Positions 34,613-44,900 of a stretch of DNA of 64,000 nucleotides are shown here, one piece after another. The notes beneath the pieces were generated by a model. The model had not been told where the DNA came from. It saw only the letters and a program-made list of their open reading frames with translations, and did no database searches. This DNA comes from Actinomycetes bacterium. Lineage in GTDB: Bacteria; Actinomycetota; Acidimicrobiia; IMCC26256; PALSA-610. The DNA lies in assembly GCA_025360585.1 (NCBI GenBank), contig JANYBW010000018.1, positions 1 through 64,000 of the forward strand, in the 5' to 3' direction. Each line of letters begins with the position of its first letter. Positions within the stretch are counted from its first letter, which is position 1. Both the position numbers and the translations under genes were made by a program.

Positions 34613-35368
34613 TCAGCGCTTACGAAATACCACGACCAGGTTCCAAGTGATGATTTCGCGGACACCACGGACCTTTTCGATCCACCGCATCCATTCCGGT
34701 AAATACCGCGGGCCGACCCACAACACTTCGACGTCGTTGCGTTGCTCGAACCAAGCAAGAACCTCTTTGATGTCGAGACGATACAAGCTCGTTCCAAATT
34801 CATTTTTGGGACGGCGGCCGTGTTTGCGGACGTAACGCTCAACGGCTCGATCTCCACCCATGTAATGCCACGGCGAGGTTTCATGTCCGCCCCACGGTGA
34901 TAACCAATTCGTGAAAGTCAGGTACCCGAGGCCTTCCGATGGGTCAAGGATGCGCACCATTTCTGAGAGCATCGCGCGCCAGTCCGGAACGTGTTCAAGC
35001 ACATTCGAACTGTGCACCAAACGTGCCGCGTCGTCGCGCAGCGACAAGCATTGCGCATCGCCTTGTAGCGCGAGGTCCGGCTTCCGATCGTGCAGGAGGA
35101 GTTCTTCGAAGTTGTACTCAACGACGAGGCTTGTGGCCCCAGCAGTCCGCAAAGCTTCGGCAACGTATCCAGGGCCACCCCCGATGTCGACAGCGATGCC
35201 GCCTTCGATGGAGCCAAATTTCGAGATGTGACGCAGCGTGTCGGCGGCGAGGTAGTGATAGAAGCGATCGGGATCGGTTTGTTCATTGCGGAACAATTTG
35301 ATGAGATGCTTGCTGCGAGCCAGACCAGTCTGCGGGCCCTCCGCCAGGGGATGATGCACTGTTGTCAT
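34613..35368 (-). CDS. Class I SAM-dependent methyltransferase
   Basis: 251 residues. SAM-binding loop AVDIGGGPGYVAEALRTAGA, acidic VVEYNF, then LSLRDDAARLVHSSNVLEHVPDW (methyltransferase-11 type). The C-terminal half has aromatic-rich GGHETSPWHYMGGDRAVERY. Acceptor unknown, probably a glycan or lipid-linked sugar. The ATG overlaps the stop of the upstream GT4 gene (ATGA). Confidence 0.85.
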   Translation of the reverse strand: MTTVHHPLAEGPQTGLARSKHLIKLFRNEQTDPDRFYHYLAADTLRHISKFGSIEGGIAVDIGGGPGYVAEALRTAGATSLVVEYNFEELLLHDRKPDLALQGDAQCLSLRDDAARLVHSSNVLEHVPDWRAMLSEMVRILDPSEGLGYLTFTNWLSPWGGHETSPWHYMGGDRAVERYVRKHGRRPKNEFGTSLYRLDIKEVLAWFEQRNDVEVLWVGPRYLPEWMRWIEKVRGVREIITWNLVVVFRKR

Positions 35369-36492
35369 GACGTGGGCTCCAAATCAAGCTCTAACGGGTC
35401 GGCGGCGCGTTCAAGGTCGGTCGCGACGCCCACGATACGGGCAATCGCTTCAAACTGATTGACCGTTCGCTTCCAGCTGTACGTACTCGCTCGGACCTTC
35501 GCTTGTTCGCCGAGGCCTCGCAAGTGTGTTGCGTCATTCCCAACCCGTTTCCACGCGTCGCGAAACTCCTCGGCTGTATCGACGAGAATGCCCGTCACCT
35601 GATCTTCGACTGCATCGCGGACTCCTGGGACCCGATACGCGAGGGTGGGAGTTCCGCAGAGCGCCGCCTCAATAATCGCAATCCCCCAGCCTTCACGATC
35701 GGCGGCATGGACTAACAACCAAGCTCGCTGTAGCAACTCGGACTTCCGTGCTTCATCGACCCGGCCTTCGAAGATGACACCGGCCAAGCGCCCATCTTCG
35801 GCACATCTGCGTTGCAGATCGATGAGATCCGGGCCATCGCCAATGATATGCAAGTTGCCGCCAAGAATGCCTCCGACCACAGCCCAATGATCGAGCAGGA
35901 GGTCGAGCCGTTTGTTGGGAGCCACACGCCCGAGTGCCACGAACATCGGCGTTGGGCTGCGGTCTACCGCTGGGCCGTCCAGCTCGACATTTGCTCCGAG
36001 CTCAAGCAGATGCAGGTTGCCCGACTTGATTCCTATGCTTTGGAGATCAGTGATTGTCGATTGCGAAATCGTGGCAAAATTGGTGTTGCGATAGACGACC
36101 GGCATCAGCCGCCGTTCAACCCATTTCATGATCCGAGCGATCGGCTTTGGAAAATACTGATGCCATTGTTCGCCGTGAACATGAAACAAGACGGCCAATC
36201 GGTGTGAGCGTCGCCACAGCGGTGACCAAAACGGAAGACCGTTGACCACATCGATCACAAGGTCGACGTCGCGATGGTTTCGCCAATAGTGAATTGGAGC
36301 AAAGAGGTATTGCGAATACGTGCCGCCGCAACGGATCACGGAGTACGGCCGCGCACCGATCGGCCCGCCGCACAACACCGTCACGTGGTGCCCGCGGTCT
36401 TGCAAACCGATTGCCAAGGCATCAACAACTGCTTCAGATCCGCCAGCTTTTGAGTTTGCAAGGTCGCGCCAGGCAACGATCAATAATCGCAT
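35365..36492 (-). CDS. Glycosyltransferase family 4
   Basis: 375 residues, GT-B fold. N-terminal AWRDLANSKAGGSEAVVDALAIGL resembles family-4 acceptor-binding segments; the donor-binding part shows FVALGRVAPNKRLDLLLDHW and the E-x7-E-like motif EGWGIAIIEAALCGTPTLAY. Retaining transferase acting on cytoplasmic lipid-linked or secreted-glycan intermediates. 5 bp after the GT2 gene and coupled to the following methyltransferase. Confidence 0.9.
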   Translation of the reverse strand: MRLLIVAWRDLANSKAGGSEAVVDALAIGLQDRGHHVTVLCGGPIGARPYSVIRCGGTYSQYLFAPIHYWRNHRDVDLVIDVVNGLPFWSPLWRRSHRLAVLFHVHGEQWHQYFPKPIARIMKWVERRLMPVVYRNTNFATISQSTITDLQSIGIKSGNLHLLELGANVELDGPAVDRSPTPMFVALGRVAPNKRLDLLLDHWAVVGGILGGNLHIIGDGPDLIDLQRRCAEDGRLAGVIFEGRVDEARKSELLQRAWLLVHAADREGWGIAIIEAALCGTPTLAYRVPGVRDAVEDQVTGILVDTAEEFRDAWKRVGNDATHLRGLGEQAKVRASTYSWKRTVNQFEAIARIVGVATDLERAADPLELDLEPTS

Positions 36493-36497
36493 TGAGC

Positions 36498-37415
36498 TCA
36501 GTCAAGCTTGTGCGCAGCGCGGCGTTGCAATCGTTCCCGGGCGTCGTCGTGGATTTCGCCAACAAACGTGGCGTCTTCAGCCCGTTGCGCTCCAGCAGCA
36601 CCCCGAGAGAGTTCCGCTTGTGGGCCAGGAACTTCCCAAACGTATCTCCCGGCGTGTGCTTCCAACGTGCGGCAACGCTGGCGAGTCCGCCACAAATCGC
36701 GCACCATTAAAAAGGGATCTCGAATTGGTCGGACCGTCGTTCCAATCGATTCGACCCAATCGACTGGGACTTCCGTCACGCGCAATCCCAGGAGCTGCGC
36801 GAGCGCAAGCAGCTCAACATCAAATGCGAATCCCTTGCCCTCACACAAATGGAAGAGCATCTTGCCCGCGTCGCTTCGAAAGGCCTTGAACCCACATTGC
36901 GTATCGCTAGCAACGATGTCTACCAAAACGCATGCAAGCCCGTTGAAAAACTTACTTTGAATCTTGCGATAGCCACGACCCTGGTTGTAGATAACGCGGG
37001 AACCCGCAATTGCGCGCGACCCAATCGCCACATCAGCGTTATCGAGTGCGGCGACTAAACGAGGTACATCAGAAATGTCCGCGGAAAGGTCGGCGTCCAT
37101 AAACACCAAACGACTGCCTTGCGCGATGGCAATACCCGCTTTGATCGCGCTGCCTTTACCGCCGTTCCACGGCATCCGAATCAACTTGGCGTTCGCCCAG
37201 CGGCTACAGAATTCCGCGACGATCTCTGATGTTGCATCCTTGCTGCCATCGTCAACGACGATGATTTCATAGTGCGGGTCGTCACCGAATTCGAGGTGCA
37301 GCCGCCCGAGCGTTTCGGCAAGTCGCGCAGCTTCGTTGTAGGCAGGAATAATGAGGCTCACGAGGGTCTCTGGCACATACCGAGCAACCTCGGGATATCG
37401 CTGTTTCTGATCCAC
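36498..37415 (-). CDS. Glycosyltransferase family 2 (dolichyl-phosphate-glucose synthase-like)
   Basis: 305 residues from the GTG at 37415, chosen because AAGGAGG lies six bases upstream; the frame extends to 37574 without a ribosome site. GT-A motifs: VSLIIPAYNEAARLAETLGRL, VVDDGSKDATSE, the metal-binding FMDADLSADISD and TQCGFKAFR. Resembles polyprenyl-phosphate glycosyltransferases, which would feed the GT-C membrane enzymes in the window. No hydrophobic C-terminal anchor is present. The 232 bp upstream (37416-37647) contain nothing I can support. Confidence 0.88.
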   Translation of the reverse strand: MDQKQRYPEVARYVPETLVSLIIPAYNEAARLAETLGRLHLEFGDDPHYEIIVVDDGSKDATSEIVAEFCSRWANAKLIRMPWNGGKGSAIKAGIAIAQGSRLVFMDADLSADISDVPRLVAALDNADVAIGSRAIAGSRVIYNQGRGYRKIQSKFFNGLACVLVDIVASDTQCGFKAFRSDAGKMLFHLCEGKGFAFDVELLALAQLLGLRVTEVPVDWVESIGTTVRPIRDPFLMVRDLWRTRQRCRTLEAHAGRYVWEVPGPQAELSRGAAGAQRAEDATFVGEIHDDARERLQRRAAHKLD

Positions 37416-37647
37416 GCGATCCTCCTTCAGGCTCAACGCACACTCGTTCGTCACTCCATGGCCGAGTTCCGGACCCGAACCTTCGCAGTGCAACGCACGT
37501 TCGCGATCCGGCAATTCCGATGATACATCGGCGCCACCGCCGCGTGTCAAGGGCTTGGCACCGAGTTCGGTCATCCGTCTCGTTTGCGATCGCGCGGCCC
37601 TCCAAGCCCGAACAACCCACGAAACCGTGCCACGAGAGCTGTATTCG

Positions 37648-38409
37648 TTAGGCGGCGGTTTTGCCGATCAACCAAAAACCGATTCCATTCGCATGCAACG
37701 TATCGGGCAACACCGAAACATCCGTAAAGCCGAGCGCGACGGCGCGCGACGTTGCTTCGATGGGATCAATGATGCAGCCAATCCAAGTGTCAACATCAGC
37801 GATGACGCGCAGGTACCCGACACCACGAAGGAGCAACACAGCAATTGATCGGGTCCCGGGTGAGAGCGCCCGAAATAGTGCTTGTTGTTTGGAGTCCGAT
37901 CCGCGCCGGAGTTGCACTTGGAACGTGCCACCGGGCTTCAGCACGCGATGGATCTCCCGCAGATACGCCCAAATCGGATCGGGATCGGGAATATGTTGAA
38001 ACACCTCGTACGACACAACGTGGCCGACCGCGTGATCCTGAACCCCAGTCAGCGAACCTCCATCACCCAAAATCCAAGTGGCGGCAACAGGGCAATGTTT
38101 ACGACCGCGAGCGATCATCGTCTGTGAGATATCTACGCCCCAAACCTCAGCGAAGCGAGTCGCCAGCCCAGGAAATAGCCTTCCTATACCGCAACCGATT
38201 TCCAACACTCGGCGCCCGGTCGGGTCGACGCCGTATTTCTCCAACACCGGATCCACGATCTGCGCGACGAGCTGTTCGCCGTCTGCGAACACGTCGGCGA
38301 GCGTCTGACCAACGCTCACTGGATCGATGTAAAACAGTGGGTTCGCACTCGCGCGGACCTCCCAGGCCTGCCGCATCCGATTCAGCACCGCCGAATCGTT
38401 GCTGGTCAT
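37648..38409 (-). CDS. Class I SAM-dependent methyltransferase
   Basis: 253 residues from the ATG at 38409 (MTSNDSAVLNRMRQAWEVRA); longer upstream frame overlaps the AftD-like gene. SAM-binding loop VLEIGCGIGRLFPGLATRF, VWGVDIS, then VSYEVFQHIPDPD and LKPGGTFQVQLRRGSD, a methyltransferase-11 pattern. Acceptor unknown. Lies 37 bp after the AftD-like gene on the same strand. Confidence 0.87.
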   Translation of the reverse strand: MTSNDSAVLNRMRQAWEVRASANPLFYIDPVSVGQTLADVFADGEQLVAQIVDPVLEKYGVDPTGRRVLEIGCGIGRLFPGLATRFAEVWGVDISQTMIARGRKHCPVAATWILGDGGSLTGVQDHAVGHVVSYEVFQHIPDPDPIWAYLREIHRVLKPGGTFQVQLRRGSDSKQQALFRALSPGTRSIAVLLLRGVGYLRVIADVDTWIGCIIDPIEATSRAVALGFTDVSVLPDTLHANGIGFWLIGKTAA

Positions 38410-38446
38410 GTTTGTGCCCACTTGCTGCACTCCAAAGTCGATTGAG

Positions 38447-41400
38447 TCATCGATCGATCGTAACGGGCGACGACCTCGAATCCGCGGCCGCAGATTCACC
38501 ATCCCTGTTTCGAACGTCTGCCATTGTGTGGACCAACAATGTAAAGATCGCTATCCACGTCGGGATTCGCGCCCAGCCAAAGAAGTCGACCCAGTTGAAC
38601 CGCGGTGCGTAACGAGCGAACGCTTGCGCGACGGCTATGCCAAAACCCACGCCACCAATCAAAAGACCTGGGGCCCAGGCAGCAGCCCGCCGGGCACGCG
38701 GATAACGCTCGATCGCAATCCACGCCAAAACAACAAACGACCCGACCCAGGGTTTGACCGCGAGCGCACCGAACAGCGCCAAGAGCACCAACGCCTCGCG
38801 CCGCCGTTTGCCGAGTCCGATTTGGGACGCACCGCCAGTCGGATCCCAGCTGGGTTCGACCGACATTGGATTCTCAGTTCGAGCGCCGGCGTGTCGACCA
38901 AGCCTCGATCGGCGACGTACCCCGACCAGAATCCCGAAACACCCGACAACAGAAACCGCCGAAATGATCAGCATGAAATTGATTGTTCGTTGCGGTGCCC
39001 ATTCCAATCGAACCACCGTCGCTGAATCGGCGTTCGCAGGAAGTAACCAACCGTTCGCGTACCCATTCACAAGCACCGGCAGGCCAAGACTCTTACCGCC
39101 AATTGTCGCGCTCCAGCCAGCATTGAAACTCTGGCCGAGCACGAGCCAGGACGCGTCGCGATGCTTAGAGACATGCACAGTCATTGACGAATCGCGAACA
39201 TCGGTGAGCGTTACCGTCGGGGCAGGCGCGCCGCCAGCTCTGGTCATTGCCAATGCGGGCTTCGCTGCCGACGAACGGTCAGAACCGAATGTCATGCGCG
39301 TGACGTCGAGCGCGTCGGCGTTGACATTCGGTCGGCCCGCGCTCACACGATGCGACCCAGCCGGCAGATCAACAGAGTCGCCCCCACAAAACTCAACCGG
39401 CAGCGTCGCGCCCCCGAGATATTGCGCAACGCTCCCTCGAATCCGCAACGGCACCGCACGGCCGTCGATCGTCACTGCATCCTGGTCGCAGCGTCGCGGA
39501 AGTTCCTTTGGCAGCGCTGCCCGTTTCGCTCCGTCGATGCCAAACTCAGCAATCCCGACGGGAAGGATTGCGTCGCCGCTTCGGTTCAACGTCGCCTTGC
39601 TTACCTTGATCGTAAAGTGATCACTGCGCAGCACCGGAAATTCCAAATTCACCGATCTGCGGCCGTCAGCGATCGCACCGTCTCCGGGGATGGCTACTAC
39701 TCGGCGACCACCGGCGCCGCCGGAAATCACCAATTCGGTCGGGATACTGTGCCGGCCGTCTTGGAGCAGTTCGAGCCGCATCTGGTGTAGCGCAATCGGA
39801 TCGTGGATTTGAAATTGAACGCTGGAAAGCGGAACATTGACTGGGGGCTGCCAAGCCGTATTGGGATCGCCATCAAAGGCCGATGAAGCGCGCGCAACCG
39901 GCTCCAGACGATTCGCGGCGGTCGCAGTAAGTCCGCCGGGCGTATCCGACTGTGCAAGTCCGAGCGACGCGTCGATAGCCACATCGGATGCGTAGATGCT
40001 CAACCGAGCGGTTGCCTGCATCGAAAATGAACGCCGCGTTGGCAACGTGAACTTCCGGTTCATGTTGGCGCTATCCATCGTCGGTTCACGCGAAAGCACA
40101 ATGATTACTGGGTGGTTTGCCGACGCAGCCGTGCTCGAAGTGCTCCCAGCCAAAAGGTCCCTCGGAAGCATGAGCCACTCGGACGGATGCAGGATCGCTT
40201 TATGCTGGGCGTCTTGTAGGACAACCTCAGCGAACCCGACGGCGTTTTTCGCGACATTCGCGACACTGCTGTGATCGATAACTCCGTCGACTCGTATTTC
40301 GAAGGAACGAAATGTTCGGGTCGGAAACGATACGACAGTTCCGGATTCAGATCGCGAATCTTCGGTAAGTGTCGCCGGCACCTCATCTTTTCCGTCGAAA
40401 ATCAACGTGACATGCGAGATGATGCGCCGAGGAGTTGGGCTCGAAGGAAGTTGTTTTCCCGAATACTGCACGATCCGCACTTCGCTCGCGGTCGTGGGCT
40501 GCACCAGCGACAGCACCCACCGCTGAGGTGTTTTGAGCGGCGAACCGGTCCCGAATGTCCACGCGCTGTTCGGGTCCCGATCCAACGCCGCGAACGCGCG
40601 GTATTGCGGCGTGTACCCGAAATTGCCTTCTCCGTAGGAAGTCGCCTGGACATTGCGGATGCCATCGAATGCGACAACGGTTCTCGTATCGTCGCTGGCG
40701 TCGGGAAACGGCGTGAATCGTTGATCGGTGGGGTCGATCACGAAGGGTCGCTCGCCTGCAGTTTCGGTATATCCGGCATTGTCGTGAATGCCCGACCACC
40801 GTTGCCCACGTTTTCGATTCGAATCGGTGAGGACCAAGATCGAATCGTTCGCAAACGTGGGGCTGTCACCGGAACGCGACGCGGAGTAGCTCAGGATCCG
40901 CTGCGGATTCAACAGGCCAGCAGCAGCAAGATCCACGATGCCCTCACCATCACCGGCGACGACGAACGCGCCCGTGGGGCTTTGCGCCCTCACAATTGAA
41001 GCCGGAGTGTTCACCGAATATACCGCCACCGGCGGAGGGCTCGCGGCGCTGGTCGCGGGTTTCGTTAGGTCGCTAATTTCAGGAAACTTCAATTCTCCCG
41101 GAATCGTCGTTCCGTATCGCTTCGGTCCGCTCAGCCCAACAATGGGCTTCTGGTTGAGTTTTGACCACAGCTTTCCGGCTTCGATCAGCGAAAAGCGATC
41201 GGTCGCAAGGTCACTGCGTACAAGGACATCGCCGACGCCGAGTAGCCGGGCGAGTGCAGGCAGAGATTGCGGTTCGAACCAACCTTCTTGCACTCGATGG
41301 TCGAGCGCCGCGATCAGGTTGAACGATGCGGGCGATCCCCACGGCACCAACTCGCGGGCGACGTATGGGCGATCCATGAGGCCAGGCTCGATCGGATCGC

Positions 41401-42841
41401 GAGTGTCACCCCAGCGGTACGACGCGAAATCCGAACCCGGCAGCGCCAATACCCGAGTGCTGTGTGACTTTTGGTCGAGATCCGCGATGGCGCGCTTCCA
41501 GTAGGCCGGAATTGATGTGGTTTCGAGGTAGCTGTCGTATACGTGACCAGAAAAAAACGGGAATGCATTCACCAAACAAATTGCGGCTGTCACCAAGACA
41601 ACCCCAAAAGCTGGGCGCGGCAAACGCAGCGCGACGAGGCGTTTCGACAACGTGGTCACGCCGACGCCTAGCAGCACCGCCAACGAAACGGCTACGAGCG
41701 GCAATGCTCGACCGAGGTTGCGTAATGCCAGCGCCGCATCTGAACGCGTTGACAGGGCCTTAAACAACGCACCAAAGGCAGAAGGGTCGTCGTAGGGCGA
41801 CGCACCGACACAAACAATGGTGCCGATAACCGCGAGCGCGACAAAAAAGGTTTTATGTTTCCAACGGACCAAACCGGCTGCTAAAAAGCTCGCCGCCGGA
41901 ACCAAGAAACTGATCACGATAAAAAAGGACTGCTGCGTATAGAACGGCCGAGCATCAATCCAAAAGCCGATCGGATCACGGCCATAAAAGAACCAGTTCC
42001 CCAAACCGCGCAGGGGTTCAAACGGAGCGGAAGTCGTGGCTACCGTCCTCAAGGATTCGGTATATTTCAAGAAATTCACGCCGTACTTGCCCTCCACCGC
42101 AAGGGGCACGAGCCACCACAGCGAAGTCAACGTCGTCAAAAGGCCGGTGCGCCAAATCAGTGACCAAGCGTGGGTCCAACGCTGTTCTTTGGCGAAGAAA
42201 ACCGTGAACACAATCCACAGCGCCGGCCCGAGGAGCGCGAACATCAGCGCACTGCCGTTGACGCTGCCGATCACTTGGACGCTCAGCGCAAACAAAACTG
42301 GATATTTCCATCCCCCGCGCGGCAAGCCTCGGATCGCTAAACCAATCCACCACGGCAGCGCAACCCAGGGAAGCAAGAGCGCGCTATACAACCCCGCGTA
42401 GCCGTACAGATACGGGGTGAACGAGTACGCGAGCACAGCAACCGCGATGCCGGGGCCCCCAACCCCCAAGCAGCGCATCAGATAGCGGACGCCGAATCCT
42501 GCGCCGACAATCAACGTGCCGAGCCAGAGCCGCTGAGCGACCCAAGGCGCAATCCCCAATCCGCGTTCCAGAATCCAAAAGAATGGTCCCATCGGAAACA
42601 GGTAGCCAATAGTTTGATGGCTCAGCGTGCCCAACGCGATGTGCGGATTCCAAAGCGAAACGGCACGCGTCAGCAATCGGCTCGGATCGAGGTACAGGTA
42701 CGACTTCGTATCCGCATCCAATTTTCCAGGATCCGTCAACATCAATGCCGAGTAGACCGCGGCTATGTAGGCCGCCGCGCTCACCCACGCAAACGGTGAC
42801 CGCGCGGCCTTCATTGACATTTGATCATCGCTGCGAGTCAC
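38447..42841 (-). CDS. aftD: AftD-like alpha-(1->3)-arabinofuranosyltransferase (DUF3367)
   Basis: 1464 residues, close to the ~1400 of mycobacterial AftD. The N-terminal third is a multi-span GT-C domain: DADTKSYLYLDPSRLLTRAVSLWNPH carries the acidic first-loop residues, followed by YLFPMGPFFWILE, both typical of AftD. A large periplasmic region contains at least two discoidin-like carbohydrate-binding parts (near YGEGNFGYTP...DRDPNSAWTFG and AFDGDPNTAWQPP) and a final helical bundle of membrane segments. In mycobacteria it adds branching arabinofuranose to arabinogalactan and lipoarabinomannan; here the acceptor polymer is unknown. The start is a GTG; an ATG at 42820 is possible. Downstream of an acyltransferase on the same strand. 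Confidence 0.82.
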   Translation of the reverse strand: MTRSDDQMSMKAARSPFAWVSAAAYIAAVYSALMLTDPGKLDADTKSYLYLDPSRLLTRAVSLWNPHIALGTLSHQTIGYLFPMGPFFWILERGLGIAPWVAQRLWLGTLIVGAGFGVRYLMRCLGVGGPGIAVAVLAYSFTPYLYGYAGLYSALLLPWVALPWWIGLAIRGLPRGGWKYPVLFALSVQVIGSVNGSALMFALLGPALWIVFTVFFAKEQRWTHAWSLIWRTGLLTTLTSLWWLVPLAVEGKYGVNFLKYTESLRTVATTSAPFEPLRGLGNWFFYGRDPIGFWIDARPFYTQQSFFIVISFLVPAASFLAAGLVRWKHKTFFVALAVIGTIVCVGASPYDDPSAFGALFKALSTRSDAALALRNLGRALPLVAVSLAVLLGVGVTTLSKRLVALRLPRPAFGVVLVTAAICLVNAFPFFSGHVYDSYLETTSIPAYWKRAIADLDQKSHSTRVLALPGSDFASYRWGDTRDPIEPGLMDRPYVARELVPWGSPASFNLIAALDHRVQEGWFEPQSLPALARLLGVGDVLVRSDLATDRFSLIEAGKLWSKLNQKPIVGLSGPKRYGTTIPGELKFPEISDLTKPATSAASPPPVAVYSVNTPASIVRAQSPTGAFVVAGDGEGIVDLAAAGLLNPQRILSYSASRSGDSPTFANDSILVLTDSNRKRGQRWSGIHDNAGYTETAGERPFVIDPTDQRFTPFPDASDDTRTVVAFDGIRNVQATSYGEGNFGYTPQYRAFAALDRDPNSAWTFGTGSPLKTPQRWVLSLVQPTTASEVRIVQYSGKQLPSSPTPRRIISHVTLIFDGKDEVPATLTEDSRSESGTVVSFPTRTFRSFEIRVDGVIDHSSVANVAKNAVGFAEVVLQDAQHKAILHPSEWLMLPRDLLAGSTSSTAASANHPVIIVLSREPTMDSANMNRKFTLPTRRSFSMQATARLSIYASDVAIDASLGLAQSDTPGGLTATAANRLEPVARASSAFDGDPNTAWQPPVNVPLSSVQFQIHDPIALHQMRLELLQDGRHSIPTELVISGGAGGRRVVAIPGDGAIADGRRSVNLEFPVLRSDHFTIKVSKATLNRSGDAILPVGIAEFGIDGAKRAALPKELPRRCDQDAVTIDGRAVPLRIRGSVAQYLGGATLPVEFCGGDSVDLPAGSHRVSAGRPNVNADALDVTRMTFGSDRSSAAKPALAMTRAGGAPAPTVTLTDVRDSSMTVHVSKHRDASWLVLGQSFNAGWSATIGGKSLGLPVLVNGYANGWLLPANADSATVVRLEWAPQRTINFMLIISAVSVVGCFGILVGVRRRSRLGRHAGARTENPMSVEPSWDPTGGASQIGLGKRRREALVLLALFGALAVKPWVGSFVVLAWIAIERYPRARRAAAWAPGLLIGGVGFGIAVAQAFARYAPRFNWVDFFGWARIPTWIAIFTLLVHTMADVRNRDGESAAADSRSSPVTIDR

Positions 42842-42881
42842 TGCGAATTATCCATTCACGGCCGCAACAATCTGTCCATGC

Positions 42882-44900
42882 TCAATGAGGCAAGAGCCCA
42901 CGGACCCGCATCGCTTCGATTTGGGTACGCAACCACTGCCATATTGTCTCCGCTCCCGATCGAGTGAAATGAATGCCATCCGATCGAAGCGGAGAGCCAT
43001 CGAACGAACGCCGAACTGTACCCTTCGGACAAACGAATCGTCCGAGATCCCCCAGCGTCACGTCGCGTTTGTGCGCGGTTGCGAAATCACGCCAAATTCG
43101 ATTCAGTGCTTCAATCCGCAATCGACTCGTCCAGGTTTCAGCCTGATACGTCGCCGCATTTGTTGGTTCGTAGCACGGAGTGGTGACAAGCAGCATCCGC
43201 GCCGACGCCCGCGAAATGACTGCAAGTTCTTTCTCCAGCTGCGCGGTCATAATGTCGGCAAAATGGGGGGAGCCGATCGCAACCTTGACGCCGTCGACCT
43301 GACGATCAAAGAGCTCCCAAGGCCCGAGCATCAGCACAACCACATTCGGATGCATCGCTTGGAATAAGTCATCGTAGATTTTGAACCAGTCCTTGCACGC
43401 CGGATTCTGAATCTGGGCAAAGTTTTCAGCGACGAGGCCAGCATCGATAATGCTGCATCCAATGAGACCCCAGCCCGACTCGATGGTGTCGGTGGGGGCT
43501 GAGTAGCGAGGCCTACTTCCCATTGCAATCGACGTGGAATCGCCTGTGACCACTACGTTCGTAGCGTTGCGTGGCAATCCAGCCGTCGCTTCGCGGACTT
43601 TACGCAAGGAATTTTGCCATGACTTCGAGTGCACGTTCGGAATGATTTGGGGGTATGCGCCGGAGGTACGCGTCGGCAACGCGGTAACGCTCGTTGCGGC
43701 AATAATCGCGACGCATAAAGCAACCACAGTGACGCCACTGAACGAATAGGTCCGAGCGCGCGACCAAACGCGAACGCGCATCGGCATCTCAATAAACGTG
43801 TAGGACAAGTACGCTACGAAGACCGTCACAACCAACCGAAGCGTCAATAACGGTAACGCGTTCAGGCCGGTGCGTTCGGCATCGAGATAAACAAATATCG
43901 GCCAGTGCCATAGGTATAGCCCGTAGCTCAATCGGCCGAACCAGCGTAATGGAGCGGCCGAGAAAAATCGAGCCATCACCGTCGAACGACCGGGGTCGCT
44001 AACGGCAGCAACGAGAATGACAACTGCGACGCTCGACAGCAGCATGCCACCGCGGTACAGAAATGGATCGCGGCCATCCCGGGTCGACCATTCACGCGCC
44101 AGCCAGCCAATCGCAGCGATGCTCGCAAAACGTACGATTGGCAGTAGGCGACCTCGAATAGCCCCAAACCGTTGGAGCCCTGCGGCAAGCGCAGCTCCTA
44201 ACAACAGCGCACCGGCGCGAGTATCAGTTCCGTAGTAGCCCCGCGCCGGATTCAAGATGCTGTAAGTATTCGCCATCGCAAAGTAGGAAATACTGGCCAG
44301 CGTGCCCGCAACGACCAAGACGCGCATCGCCGCGGTGAAAGCGTTGCGGCCGCGAACCGTTACAGCAACAAGAACCGGCCAAATGAAGTAGAACTGTTCT
44401 TCGATCGAGAGGCTCCAGGTGTGTTTCAGTATCGACGGGCTGCGAAACGAAGCGAAGTAGTCGGCGCCCCCATAGATCGCGTGCCAATTCGCGAAGTAAC
44501 CGATCGAAGCCAGCGCGTCGAGCCGCAAGGCGGGGAGCTCGTCGGGCCGAGCAATAATCAACGCGTAAGCGACGACCAGCGCGAGCAGCGACAACAGCGC
44601 CGGCAGCAATCGGCGCACCCGCCGAGCCCAGAATTCAGTGACAGAAATCGAACTCGCACCCGCTTGTTCGATCAGCAACAGCGACGTGATCAGAAATCCT
44701 GACAGCACGAAAAAGGCATCGACTCCGAGGTAGCCACCGGCCATATACCCAGCGTGATATAGCAATACCGCGACAACCGAGATTCCTCGCAGACCATCTA
44801 ACGCGGGTACATGGCGAAAACTCGGAATCAATCGGCTCGCAAGCTCTGCGCCCCCGTGGGTCTCTTCGCGGCGATCAAGGCCCACTGTGGGCGAATTCAA
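42882..44900 (-). CDS. Acyltransferase-3 / SGNH fusion (OafA-like O-acetyltransferase)
   Basis: 672 residues; the frame begins at a TTG (44900) overlapping the previous stop. Residues ~27-400 form a ten-span acyltransferase-3 domain: VPALDGLRGISVVAVLLYHAG, then EFWARRVRRLLPAL and the WSLSIEEQFYFIWP motif. Residues ~440-672 are a periplasmic SGNH domain with VVVTGDSTSIAMG (nucleophile Ser455) and DGIHFT (Asp641, His644), so its triad appears intact. This pairing transfers acetyl groups across the membrane to polysaccharide hydroxyls. Followed by the AftD-like gene after 40 bp. Confidence 0.92.
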   Translation of the reverse strand: MNSPTVGLDRREETHGGAELASRLIPSFRHVPALDGLRGISVVAVLLYHAGYMAGGYLGVDAFFVLSGFLITSLLLIEQAGASSISVTEFWARRVRRLLPALLSLLALVVAYALIIARPDELPALRLDALASIGYFANWHAIYGGADYFASFRSPSILKHTWSLSIEEQFYFIWPVLVAVTVRGRNAFTAAMRVLVVAGTLASISYFAMANTYSILNPARGYYGTDTRAGALLLGAALAAGLQRFGAIRGRLLPIVRFASIAAIGWLAREWSTRDGRDPFLYRGGMLLSSVAVVILVAAVSDPGRSTVMARFFSAAPLRWFGRLSYGLYLWHWPIFVYLDAERTGLNALPLLTLRLVVTVFVAYLSYTFIEMPMRVRVWSRARTYSFSGVTVVALCVAIIAATSVTALPTRTSGAYPQIIPNVHSKSWQNSLRKVREATAGLPRNATNVVVTGDSTSIAMGSRPRYSAPTDTIESGWGLIGCSIIDAGLVAENFAQIQNPACKDWFKIYDDLFQAMHPNVVVLMLGPWELFDRQVDGVKVAIGSPHFADIMTAQLEKELAVISRASARMLLVTTPCYEPTNAATYQAETWTSRLRIEALNRIWRDFATAHKRDVTLGDLGRFVCPKGTVRRSFDGSPLRSDGIHFTRSGAETIWQWLRTQIEAMRVRGLLPH

